A stretch of DNA of 55,362 bases from Psychromonas algarum. Lineage in GTDB: Bacteria > Pseudomonadota > Gammaproteobacteria > Enterobacterales > Psychromonadaceae. The translations under genes were made by a program, and so were the position numbers. The stretch is taken from the NCBI RefSeq assembly GCF_004376845.1, contig NZ_SNUW01000013.1:1-55362 (forward strand), in the 5' to 3' direction. The notes beneath the pieces are model-generated. The model did no database searches and was not told where the DNA came from. It saw nothing but the letters and a program-made list of their open reading frames with translations. Every line of letters begins with the position of its first letter. Within the stretch, counting starts at the first letter, position 1. Positions 47,148-55,259 of this stretch are shown here, piece by piece.

Positions 47148-47561
47148 TTAAAGTTGAATGATTTGCACACCATTGTTTTTCATCTCTTCAAGCTGATAAG
47201 AAAACTCAAAATCTTCAATTAACGAGTTAGCTAATTTTTTCAGAGCTTTACATTTAATCTTTTTCGCTATTTTCTTTCCAAATGCTATTTCTTTATCAGC
47301 TAAATATTCTGTGAGTCCAAATAGCATAATTTTGTCTTTTTCAATCAAACAAAAGCCGTCTTTTGTAAACCTTTTTACATCTCTCGAAGAAACGCAGGCA
47401 AAGCCATTTTCTTCATTAGGGATCGACATAAAATCTATTTTTTCTTTAGACAGCCTCAATAACATCTCCTTTAATTCGCCTTGATGGAATAAGGTTTCGA
47501 TTAATGCTAAATGTTTAGGGTGTTGATTTGCTAAGTTGTTATATTTGTTTATATTTTCCAT
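47148..47561 (-). CDS. Hypothetical island protein
   Basis: This is an unrecognised soluble protein of 137 residues, mixed helix and strand, with a Lys-rich middle (KIAKKIKCKALKK). The start has a good AGAGGA site. It lies 13 bp behind the 47575-47946 gene and 45 bp ahead of the next one, all on one strand, as in an operon. Confidence 0.6.
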   Translation of the reverse strand: MENINKYNNLANQHPKHLALIETLFHQGELKEMLLRLSKEKIDFMSIPNEENGFACVSSRDVKRFTKDGFCLIEKDKIMLFGLTEYLADKEIAFGKKIAKKIKCKALKKLANSLIEDFEFSYQLEEMKNNGVQIIQL

Positions 47562-47574
47562 ATTGTTATCCTCT

Positions 47575-47946
47575 TTAGTGGTTGGTTTGTTGTAAGTTGT
47601 TAAACATATTTAATACCGTTTCAAAGAAACTGGCAGTGCATTGAAGTGTTCTAATCAGCAAGCTAAAATGAAGTTTTGCATCAATATGATCTTCCGTAAG
47701 CTCATCAAAGATATGCTCAAGATCATCAGCTTCTTCAATGAACTCATTGATTAAATATTCAAGTCGAATTGCACCAAGGCACTCATTTAATAAGAGCAGT
47801 TCCAGTGTTTCTTTCAGCTCTTCTCTGCGATGTCTCAATAGATCAAGATCTACGAAAAATCGCATTGATGTCGCCAACAAGTGGCGATCACTCTCAAAAC
47901 TCTCACACTCTTTTGCCATCTCTTTCATAATTCCTAATACACACAT
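47575..47946 (-). CDS. Hypothetical all-helical island protein
   Basis: This unrecognised protein of 123 residues appears almost wholly helical and acidic in its middle, with long amphipathic stretches (RREELKETLELLLL; EFIEEADDLEHIFDE). A GAGGAG site supports the start. It follows the 48036-48971 gene after a gap of about 90 bp and is probably co-transcribed. Confidence 0.6.
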   Translation of the reverse strand: MCVLGIMKEMAKECESFESDRHLLATSMRFFVDLDLLRHRREELKETLELLLLNECLGAIRLEYLINEFIEEADDLEHIFDELTEDHIDAKLHFSLLIRTLQCTASFFETVLNMFNNLQQTNH

Positions 47947-48035
47947 ATTTATTTCTCCTCTGTTTTTGTGGGTAATTTTTGGTTATTAATTTGTTTCATT
48001 TTTATTTTGCTCATCATCATTGGCTTCCAATAAAA

Positions 48036-48971
48036 TTAACTCAGTAAGGTGTTCAAACTGCCGTAAACATCGACTTCTTTAACAAACGTCCAACGAGTTC
48101 CACGCTTCATATTTTTGTATTTATCTTTTTTATAAAACCTTTCTGCTCTTAGGTTTCTGTAATGCGGAATGCGATGTGTAATTTTTCTTGTGCTATCACC
48201 ATCACTGCTTTGTTTTTCTTTAAATGAGCGAATGGTTACGGCTTTATAACTTCCTTTAGATTTACTTTTAGGTAGGGAAATAGCAGAAGATGGGTAGCCT
48301 TTTTCCAACTTTTTACCATCAGTCGCACTGTGATAAACACACAAGGCAAGCGCTATTTTGGTAAGGGCTTCCAGCATATTTGTGCCGTTATTTGGAAGTG
48401 GATTAATTGCATTTCTTTTGAATGTTGTAGTGAGGCTGGATAAGTGACTAAAGTTCGTATCGACACGACCACTAGAAGTTGTATAGTTAACGCTAATGCA
48501 TAGCTCATCATCGTCATAATCAGTATTGAAGAAATCTAATAACGTAGTGACAGAAGGCCCATAAAGATTGATAAACTCATCACGAGTCATAATAGTAATA
48601 AGCGCACTTTTAAGCGCCACACCATTAATTTCTGTATGCTCAGGAAATGCCATTACAAATGATTGAAAGGGAGGTGCTACATTAAAGTCTTTTTCATAAT
48701 TAAACTTTGCTTCATATAAGTAGCGAACAAGCTCTTGTGTTTCTAGAAAAACAACTGGAGCGCCCCCTTTATGCCATTGCAATTCTTCATTAAGAAGTTT
48801 AGTGGAGTTTTTTCCTTTTTCTGAACCATTATTAAATATGTCTTTCATTGTGTGGGCATATTTTTGAAAGCTCACAGGCTTATTACCAAAAAGGGCTTTT
48901 AATGCCTTTCTACCCGTTGGGGATGATTTAATTAGCTCTTGTTGATTGCGGTATAATGTTGTGTATTTCAT
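48036..48971 (-). CDS. Hypothetical protein with distant AcrVA2-like features
   Basis: This protein has 311 residues. Three spaced features resemble the plasmid-borne AcrVA2-like family by eye: a strand ending EINGVALKSAL, a helix with ALALCVYHSATDG, and a C-terminal basic stretch HRIPHYRNLRAERF followed by RWTFV. AcrVA2 blocks Cas12a production, but most relatives have no known role, and my comparison is only from memory of the pattern. The ATG at 48971 has an AAGGAAAA site; an upstream ATG at 48998 is also open. It leads the small-gene cluster, possibly after a 42-residue ORF. Confidence 0.5.
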   Translation of the reverse strand: MKYTTLYRNQQELIKSSPTGRKALKALFGNKPVSFQKYAHTMKDIFNNGSEKGKNSTKLLNEELQWHKGGAPVVFLETQELVRYLYEAKFNYEKDFNVAPPFQSFVMAFPEHTEINGVALKSALITIMTRDEFINLYGPSVTTLLDFFNTDYDDDELCISVNYTTSSGRVDTNFSHLSSLTTTFKRNAINPLPNNGTNMLEALTKIALALCVYHSATDGKKLEKGYPSSAISLPKSKSKGSYKAVTIRSFKEKQSSDGDSTRKITHRIPHYRNLRAERFYKKDKYKNMKRGTRWTFVKEVDVYGSLNTLLS

Positions 48972-49080
48972 AGTGTTTTCCTTATATTTAGGGTGCAAAA
49001 AGCCCCACCCAGCGGGCGTAATTTTTTTAATGATTGTTTGTGTTATTTAAAAACTAAGTTCGGACGAACTGAGCCTTGCA

Positions 49081-49209
49081 CTATGGGAAATGCATTAAAT
49101 ATAAGGAGTGAAATATTTTGTTAGCGAATTTTAGACGCAGTAAAACCTCACCGATGATATACATAGGTGACAGGGTTCTATTTTGGGGTGTGATTGATTG
49201 TGTTGACAT
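49081..49209 (-). CDS. Possible 42-residue leader gene of the small-protein cluster
   Basis: A short frame begins MSTQSITPQNRTLSPMYI and ends FHSLYLMHFP. It is preceded by a very strong ribosome site, AGAAGGAGAG, seven bases before the ATG. It lies 109 bp upstream of the 48971 gene on the same strand. The strong site is the main support; no family is recognised. Confidence 0.45.
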   Translation of the reverse strand: MSTQSITPQNRTLSPMYIIGEVLLRLKFANKIFHSLYLMHFP

Positions 49210-49460
49210 ATAACTCTCCTTCTAAATTAAACCACCAATTCAGATGAAATAGTTACTTACGTCAGGTATCAAGTTAAAACAGGTATAATAAAAACACCAG
49301 ATCACACCAATACTTTTGTATTGATTGCATTAGTTACTTTTCGACTAACAGGCACAATAAGCCAGCGTTAACCGATAAATAATTGGATCTATTTTGTGTA
49401 ATTAAAATGTCTCTAAACTTAATACTCCTCTGTTAATGTAAGTAAAAAATCATCTTTCTA

Positions 49461-49562
49461 AAAGAAAACCTCAATAGGTTTTCTTTGATATGAGAACAAC
49501 TTTTGTGTTCTCTATTTGGTGGCTAATTGGAGAGTGAGTCCACTTTGGAGAGTTAGTCCAAG
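49461..49562. other. Structured non-coding stretch: two hairpins and two tandem dyads
   Basis: Hairpin 1 has a 10-bp perfect stem (AAAGAAAACC / GGTTTTCTTT, 49461-49486). Hairpin 2 has a 7-bp stem (GAGAACA / TGTTCTC, 49492-49512). Two 18-bp tandem repeats follow at 49527 and 49545, each TTGGAGAGTNAGTCCA with internal dyad symmetry. The surrounding gap 49210-49919 has no gene I can support. It also holds GCCGAT/ATCGGC (49871-49888) just before prtN and CAATAC/GTATTG at 49308-49323. Confidence 0.55.
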
Positions 49563-49919
49563 ATTAACCTTTGATTCTGCGTGTATCTAAAGAATATCCA
49601 TTCTATGCAGTTGACTAAATATACATCCTCATATAGTGAAATTCACCTATAAGATTTAGCTTGAGCATATAATAACATTAAACACATACTCAAGTCAACA
49701 AATAAATTTTTTAATTATTGACAAGTAAAAAAATTTCATTTCTGTTTTTCTTTTTTATAAAAATACTGTGCAACAACCCTTTTTCAATAAGTGATTACTT
49801 GGGAATATAGACAGAAAAGATTCGAGTTGGTATTGTTTCAATCGTGATGAGTAAATGGATGTCTCACACTGCCGATTTTAATATCGGCTTACTAGACCCG
49901 CTTTTAATTGGGGTCCACT

Positions 49920-50207
49920 ATGAAAAAGAAACAAGAAAATACTGTAACTATGACTCACCACATTTTATTGGCTCAGTTTAGTAATAGACTGTTAATACCA
50001 GTAGAAGAACTGGCTGAATCGTATTTGGGGATTGCTGTTAATACCGCTAAAAGAAAGGCTAAAAGTAACGAGTTACCTTTTCCTTGCTTTAAGATGGGTA
50101 TGAGTCAAAAGTCTCCTTATGTTGTTCATCTGGTGGAATTAGTGAAGTATATAGATAAGCGCACGAATGAGGCTAGAGGTTTATGGAATGAATATCAGTA
50201 TCGCTAA
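49920..50207 (+). CDS. PrtN-family (pyocin activator-like) regulator
   Basis: This protein of 95 residues matches the PrtN family: HHILLAQFSNRLLIPVEELAE, a helix-turn-helix-like GIAVNTAKRKAKSNELPFPCF, and GMSQKSPYVVHLVELVKYID. In Pseudomonas PrtN activates pyocin genes after DNA damage. Small PrtN-like proteins also sit at the ends of integrative elements, where they could act as excision factor or regulator. I start at the ATG at 49920. It lies 165 bp from attR, with GATCCCA repeats between. The target here is unknown. Confidence 0.8.
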   Translation: MKKKQENTVTMTHHILLAQFSNRLLIPVEELAESYLGIAVNTAKRKAKSNELPFPCFKMGMSQKSPYVVHLVELVKYIDKRTNEARGLWNEYQYR

Positions 50208-50281
50208 TGTGTTTGTCGAAATCGGTGCTACTTCATCTTTTAGATGGAGTTAGCGCCACTTTTAACCCTAATTCAATTTAT

Positions 50282-50317
50282 GATCCCATAAAGAAAAACA
50301 TCCCAGACACGATCCCA
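50282..50317. repeat. GATCCCA repeats near attR
   Basis: GATCCCA occurs at 50282 and 50311, with an imperfect CATCCCA at 50299. The same heptamer is present four times near attL. The copies lie 56-91 bp inside attR, consistent with arm sites. Confidence 0.55.
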
Positions 50318-50362
50318 AATTATACAAAAAACAACAAAATCAATAATAAACAACAACTTAAA

Positions 50363-50425
50363 TTAAAGATCTGTCCAATCAAGCATGGGGGCTATTGAAA
50401 AGCGGTTTGTTGGGTAACTTGGCAT
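50363..50425 (-). pseudogene. dusA: Stranded native 5' end of dusA
   Basis: Reading minus from the ATG at 50425 gives [20 protein letters not shown] and then a stop at 50363. This is the original dusA N-terminus: [13 protein letters not shown] is identical to the functional copy 23 kb away. It is cut off from the gene body by the island, and the stop codon is in island sequence. Confidence 0.92.
50373..50401. other. attR: right attachment site of the island
   Basis: This is the second copy of the 29-bp direct repeat (two mismatches to 27167-27195). It begins GTCCAATCAAGCAT and overlaps the stranded dusA start. Confidence 0.88.
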
Positions 50426-50502
50426 AAAAGAATGAGTCTCAAAATAAGATAGACAAAAGTAACCAATTAAAAATTTAATTTTAATGGCTTTTTAGATTGC
50501 AT

Positions 50503-50530
50503 CATTATAACAGAGAAATAGCCTTTAAGA
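50503..50530 (-). promoter_or_regulatory. Original dusA promoter, now orphaned
   Basis: On the minus strand TTCTTA (50530-50525) and a perfect TATAAT (50508-50503) are 16 bp apart, about 80 bp upstream of the stranded dusA ATG. It would now transcribe into the right end of the island, antisense to prtN. Confidence 0.55.
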
Positions 50531-50577
50531 ATGTTCTAGGAAATCATCCTCTTAATTTAATAAATTATTCATCACAC

Positions 50578-50622
50578 AAAAAAATAACCCTAAACTAATA
50601 TGGATATAAGTTTAGGGTTATG
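50578..50622 (-). terminator. Rho-independent terminator of the eutB-eutC-eat operon
   Basis: On the minus strand the 13-bp stem ATAACCCTAAACT / AGTTTAGGGTTAT runs into a T tract, 20 bp after the permease stop. Confidence 0.9.
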
Positions 50623-50641
50623 ACTAACTCATTAATTTAAG

Positions 50642-52033
50642 TTAATTGGTAGCAAGTTCACCTTCAGCTTGAGATAACAAAGCAAACTCTTCTTCAGCCG
50701 AGCTAGCAACTAAGTTATTACGACCAATAAAAGTGTAATAAATCATACCAATAAGAAACAATAGCAATGTAAAGTAAAAGGCTCTTACGTCATAAGCATA
50801 TACACCCGTTAATGCGATTAATGATAAAACAAATGAAATGCCTGAAGTAACAATACCGCCAGGAGTTTTATATGGACGATTTAAGTTCGGCTGTTTAATT
50901 CGTAATAAAATATGACTACCCGACATCATCGCGTATGAAACGGTTGCCCCAACAACAGCCATTGATAACATTAGATCCCCTTCTCCCGTTAAAGAGAGTA
51001 AAAAACCTAAAATACCGGGATAAATTAATGAACGAACTGGCACTTTTCGCTTACTTGTTAAAGATAATTTTTGTGGTAAATAACCTGCACGAGAAAGAGC
51101 AAAAACAAGGCGACTATATCCATAAATAATTGAGAAAAAAGAAGCGACTAAACCCGCTAATCCCAATACATTAACAAATGTCGCAAGATTAGGATTACCA
51201 GTTATGTTCAGCGCATCAACTAAAGGAACAGCACTAGCACCTGTCACTTGAGCGCCAGCTGCACCTGCAACAAGTACGACAACAAGTGTCGCGGTAAATA
51301 ATAAGAAAATCATTGCAGCAATAATACCTTTAGGCACATCTTTCGCAGGATCTTTAGCTTCTTCTGCTGCTAATGGAACACCTTCAACGGCTAAAAATAA
51401 CCACATTGCAAAAGGTAAAGCAGCCCAAACACCATAATATCCCATTGGTAAAAACTCAGTTCCTCCAGCAATTGCTTCAATATTGAATAAATTATCGACA
51501 TTAAAATGAGGTAATAAAGCAACGCCTGTAGCAATAATGGCAAGTACAGCTAATGCACTAATGACCATCATCACTTTTAGTGCTTCACCTGCTCCAAATA
51601 TATGAATTCCGACAAAAAGAAGATAGAAAACAGCATAGATAACTGGGCCATCGACTCCTATCAATTCATTCACAGCCGACCCAATAAAAATAACAATTGC
51701 AGCCGGTGCTAATGTATATTCAATTAACACCGCTAACCCTGTTAGGTATCCACCAGCAGGCCCCATTGCTTGACGAGCAAAACTATAACCACCACCAGCA
51801 GCAGGAATAGCAGCAGACATTTCCGCTAGCGACAAAACTAACGTTAAATACATAACTCCCATTAAAATAGCTGCAACAATAAATCCACCCCAACCAGCTT
51901 GGGCAATACCGAAGTTCCAGCCTGCAAAATCACCAGAAATTACATATGAAACACCTAAACCAGCAAGTAAGATCCAACCAGCCGCTCCTTTTTTTAATTG
52001 TCTTTGAGCTAGATACTCTTCGTTATTAGACAT
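50642..52033 (-). CDS. eat: Ethanolamine permease (APC superfamily)
   Basis: This inner-membrane transporter of 463 residues has about twelve segments, with the LGVSYVISGDFAGWNFG opening typical of the ethanolamine permease group. PAAGGGYSFARQAMGP and FLAVEGVPLAAEEAKDP are also typical. It imports ethanolamine for the lyase encoded upstream. Its place as third gene behind eutB-eutC supports the substrate. This permease type replaces the EutH transporter of enterobacteria, in short eut loci without a microcompartment. Confidence 0.9.
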   Translation of the reverse strand: MSNNEEYLAQRQLKKGAAGWILLAGLGVSYVISGDFAGWNFGIAQAGWGGFIVAAILMGVMYLTLVLSLAEMSAAIPAAGGGYSFARQAMGPAGGYLTGLAVLIEYTLAPAAIVIFIGSAVNELIGVDGPVIYAVFYLLFVGIHIFGAGEALKVMMVISALAVLAIIATGVALLPHFNVDNLFNIEAIAGGTEFLPMGYYGVWAALPFAMWLFLAVEGVPLAAEEAKDPAKDVPKGIIAAMIFLLFTATLVVVLVAGAAGAQVTGASAVPLVDALNITGNPNLATFVNVLGLAGLVASFFSIIYGYSRLVFALSRAGYLPQKLSLTSKRKVPVRSLIYPGILGFLLSLTGEGDLMLSMAVVGATVSYAMMSGSHILLRIKQPNLNRPYKTPGGIVTSGISFVLSLIALTGVYAYDVRAFYFTLLLFLIGMIYYTFIGRNNLVASSAEEEFALLSQAEGELATN

Positions 52034-52072
52034 AATATTTCCCTCTTAGGTATTAATGAAGTAGTTAAAAAA

Positions 52073-52918
52073 TTAACTTGTTAAACAAAATTTTTGTGTA
52101 TTTATTGATTCAATAAGCAAGTCTTCTGAACGGTCTTTTAAGCTCACTCCTGATACTTCTCTTCGATGTGATTCAGTTAATAAATAATGTGCCTTATGTG
52201 TTGCCGCTTGATATGTAAGTCCTTGTGGCCTGATATTAGAAATACAATTTCTCAGAGAGTCTTCAACACCTCGTTTAGCATTCCATGTCATATATAACCC
52301 CATGCTATCTGGAGAACTTAATCCAGGACGTTCACCAATTAACAATACAACTTGCTTTGCATTTAAGGTTTCACAAACATCATCACCCACAGCAACACGA
52401 CCTTGTTGAACAACATAAATTGGTGCGATATTCCAATGCTTACTCGTATCTTCAGTAAGACGACTAATCAACATTTCTAAAAAATGTTTGGCATGATGGC
52501 TAATGGCATAAGAAGACAACCCATCTGCAATAACAAATACCAAGTCATAACGCGCATCTACTGAAGACTCTAATGAAGATATAGAGGCTTCATTTAATTG
52601 CCGCCCTAAGTCTGGACGCTGTAAATATTCCATTCGATCGCGTGCTTTACTATGCAGCTTCTGTAGTGGTAAATAAGGTGTTAATAATTCTGAAGAGGAA
52701 AACTGCAGGCATAATTCATCAATATCTAATGGAACATGAACTGCATCAATCGCTTGTGCATGTGACAATTGAAAGCGCAATAATTCTGCCGTAGGGATGC
52801 TAGTACCTACACGTCCAAGTCCAATACGCGCATCAGTGAATTGACGTAATTTTTCCCAAGCATCCTTATGAACAATTTTGTTATTTTTTTCTTCTACAAG
52901 ACATTCTAAAGTACTCAT
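52073..52918 (-). CDS. eutC: Ethanolamine ammonia-lyase small subunit EutC
   Basis: EutC with EutB forms the adenosylcobalamin-dependent lyase that turns ethanolamine into acetaldehyde and ammonia. Landmarks are ARIGLGRVGTSIPT near the start, DGLSSYAISHHA, and the GERPGLSSPDSMGLYMTW segment near the cobalamin site. The length of 281 is typical. Its ATG overlaps the eutB stop by one base (TAATG). Confidence 0.95.
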   Translation of the reverse strand: MSTLECLVEEKNNKIVHKDAWEKLRQFTDARIGLGRVGTSIPTAELLRFQLSHAQAIDAVHVPLDIDELCLQFSSSELLTPYLPLQKLHSKARDRMEYLQRPDLGRQLNEASISSLESSVDARYDLVFVIADGLSSYAISHHAKHFLEMLISRLTEDTSKHWNIAPIYVVQQGRVAVGDDVCETLNAKQVVLLIGERPGLSSPDSMGLYMTWNAKRGVEDSLRNCISNIRPQGLTYQAATHKAHYLLTESHRREVSGVSLKDRSEDLLIESINTQKFCLTS

Positions 52919-54315
52919 TAAAGTTCCTTAATTAGCTGTAGTGGTTGAGCAAATCTTTTAGGCAGTTTTTTATTTAATTGAGTCAAATTATCTATAGGGG
53001 AGATGTGCATATTTTTTAGCCATTGATCAAATTCTGGCGCTGGACGTAGACCTAAAACCTGCCTTGCATAAAGTGCATCATGGAAAGAAGTGGTTTGATA
53101 ATTCAACATAATATCGTCCGAACCGGGGATTCCCATGATGAAAGAGCATTCAGCAACACCTAACAAAGTTAATAAGTTATCCATATCATTTTGATCGGCA
53201 TAAGCATGATTGGTATAACAAATATCACATCCCATCGGTAGACCCAGTAGCTTTCCACAAAAATGGTCTTCTAAACCAGCACGAATAATTTGTTTACCAT
53301 CAAACAAATACTCTGGACCGATAAATCCAACAACAGTATTAACTAATAATGGCTTGAACTTTCGAGCGACGGCATAAGCACGAGTTTCACAGGTTTGCTG
53401 ATCAACACCATGATGACCATTAGCTGATAAAGCACTACCTTGGCCAGTTTCAAAGTACATAACATTATTGCCTACAGTGCCGCGCTTTAATTCCAATGCC
53501 GCTTGATGAGCTTCAGCTAACACATTGAGATTTACTCCAAATCCTTGGTTTGTTGCCTCTGTACCACCAATGGATTGAAAAACTAAATCAACAGGGGCTC
53601 CAAGTTCAATGGCTTCAATGGTATTTGTTACATGAGTTAATACACAAGATTGAGTAGGAATTTCATGGTGTTGGATTACATCATCCATTAACTTCATTAA
53701 TTTAACGGCCTGAGAGACGCTATCAGTTGCAGGATTAATACCTAATACCGCATCACCGCTGCCATACATCAAGCCATCAAAAATAGTTGCAGCAATGCCA
53801 TTAACATCATCTGTAGGATGATTAGGCTGTAAACGAGTTGATAAATGACCAGGCAAACCAATAGTGTTACGAAATTTCGTGATCACGCTACATTTTTTAG
53901 CGACCAAAATTAGATCTTGGTTACGCATAATTTTACTTACTGCCGCTACCATTTCAGGTGTAATACCTTGACGAATACGTGCTAATTCTATGCAAGTGGT
54001 TGTTTCTTGCAAAAGCCAATTACGGAAGTCACCAACCGTTAAATGAGAGATTTCCGCAAAAGCAACAGCATCATGCTCATCAATAATTAAACGCGTAATT
54101 TCATCACTCTCATAAGCAATAAGCGTCTCTTGCAAAAATGTTTTTAATGGCAACTCAGCTAACAGCATTTGTGCAACAACTCGTTGCTCCGAAGAAAGAG
54201 CAGCAACACCAGCTAACTGATCACCAGATCTCAATGGAGAAGCTTTTGCCATCAAGTCAGCAAGATTATCAAATTGATAAACATGAGAACCAAGCTGATA
54301 ACGGTAACTAGACAT
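52918..54315 (-). CDS. eutB: Ethanolamine ammonia-lyase large subunit EutB
   Basis: EutB is the TIM-barrel catalytic subunit. Conserved stretches include LRSGDQLAGVAA, GLPGHLSTRLQPNH, YFETGQGSALSANGHHG, TVVGFIGPEYL and MGCDICYTNHA. I start at 54315, where the family begins and an AGGGG site precedes the ATG; an in-frame ATG at 54357 would add 14 atypical residues. It is the first gene of eutB-eutC-eat and diverges from eutR. No shell-protein or reactivase genes lie within the window. Confidence 0.95.
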   Translation of the reverse strand: MSSYRYQLGSHVYQFDNLADLMAKASPLRSGDQLAGVAALSSEQRVVAQMLLAELPLKTFLQETLIAYESDEITRLIIDEHDAVAFAEISHLTVGDFRNWLLQETTTCIELARIRQGITPEMVAAVSKIMRNQDLILVAKKCSVITKFRNTIGLPGHLSTRLQPNHPTDDVNGIAATIFDGLMYGSGDAVLGINPATDSVSQAVKLMKLMDDVIQHHEIPTQSCVLTHVTNTIEAIELGAPVDLVFQSIGGTEATNQGFGVNLNVLAEAHQAALELKRGTVGNNVMYFETGQGSALSANGHHGVDQQTCETRAYAVARKFKPLLVNTVVGFIGPEYLFDGKQIIRAGLEDHFCGKLLGLPMGCDICYTNHAYADQNDMDNLLTLLGVAECSFIMGIPGSDDIMLNYQTTSFHDALYARQVLGLRPAPEFDQWLKNMHISPIDNLTQLNKKLPKRFAQPLQLIKEL

Positions 54316-54491
54316 CTTAAATACCCCTAAAAAACAAATTCGGCGCAAACTTTGCAACCTATATGAAGTAATAGAAGCGAAGAACGTTCCAAATAGCCGA
54401 CGGAATTATGCAAAGGCAAGAAAGCATTTAAAAACAGTTAATTATGATTACTATGCATCAAATTGATGCGCCTATGTAGGAGGGTAAAAAA

Positions 54492-55259
54492 ATGACTGAT
54501 GTAAAGCAGTACCAACAAAGTAGCGCTCTTGCACTGGAGAGGTGCAAATCTTTTACTTTTGATGTTAATCAGCAAGCAGAAAGTCTATCTCAATGGGAGC
54601 AACATTATAATCAACATGGTAGTGGTATATTTAATGGTTACCTTGATGAATTAAAGTTAGAGGGAATTCATTTTTTTGAAGAATTTACTAGCCGCATATT
54701 ACAACAAGAATGTAATGTAAAAGAGGAAAGTTTATGGCTTGGTTTCTCACAACAAGCACAAAGACCTAGAATTAATAATGATAAAATTCTTACTGACCAG
54801 ATAATGACGCGTCCTTCAAACATTCCATTCGAATTGATAACACCATCTGATTTTCACATCTATGGATTAGTGATAAATAAAGCGACTCTTTACAATGGAA
54901 TGTTTGGTTCTGATCTTGAACTATGGCAGAAGATAAACACAAAAATTACAGCTTCAAAACCCAACCATTATGTAAGCTATGAATTAACAAAATTAATTGA
55001 CTTATTGCTCAACGGTCATGAACTATTTCAGAATAATAAACCCTCTAGATTAAAAACATTAGCACCACTCATTACATCCAAGGTTATCGATTTATTAGGG
55101 AAGTTAGAATATGACAATACGGAATTAAATATCACGCATTACACAAAGCAACGAGTCATCGCTAATGTGAACAATTACATTAAAAAAAATAACCAGTATC
55201 CATTAACTGTGACTGAGTTATGCAAAATAACCAATGACCCTGTAAATAATTCTGTGTAA
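54492..55259 (+). pseudogene. eutR: eutR transcriptional activator, truncated by an insertion sequence
   Basis: This is the N-terminal effector domain of the AraC-family regulator EutR (for example FELITPSDFHIYGLVI, matching the EutR core). It is preceded by an ideal AGGAGGG site. The frame enters the helix-turn-helix region (PLTVTELCKITN) and then breaks: from 55236 the sequence is the end of an IS256-family element and gives only seven foreign residues before a stop. Full-length EutR is about 350 residues, so nearly the whole DNA-binding domain is missing here. EutR senses ethanolamine plus vitamin B12 and activates eut genes. The rest of eutR probably lies beyond the IS, outside the window. 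Confidence 0.85.

Larger units (their letters stand above)
27167..50401. mobile_element. Integrative mobilizable element inserted at dusA
   Basis: The 23.2-kb region is bounded by the 29-bp direct repeat. It carries a tyrosine integrase at one end, a relaxase with MobC in the middle and a PrtN-type regulator at the other end, with defence and antidefence genes between. No type IV secretion or coupling-protein genes are visible, so transfer would need a helper. Insertion of integrases into the 5' end of dusA is a known island and prophage strategy. The chromosomal order can be reconstructed: dusA body, then the stranded dusA start, then eat-eutC-eutB. Confidence 0.9.

Noticed and set aside
27167-50401. 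Prophage interpretation of the island
   Set aside because: No capsid, portal, terminase, tail or lysis genes are present; the relaxase and MobC instead mark a mobilizable element. The PrtN-like gene alone is not evidence for a pyocin.
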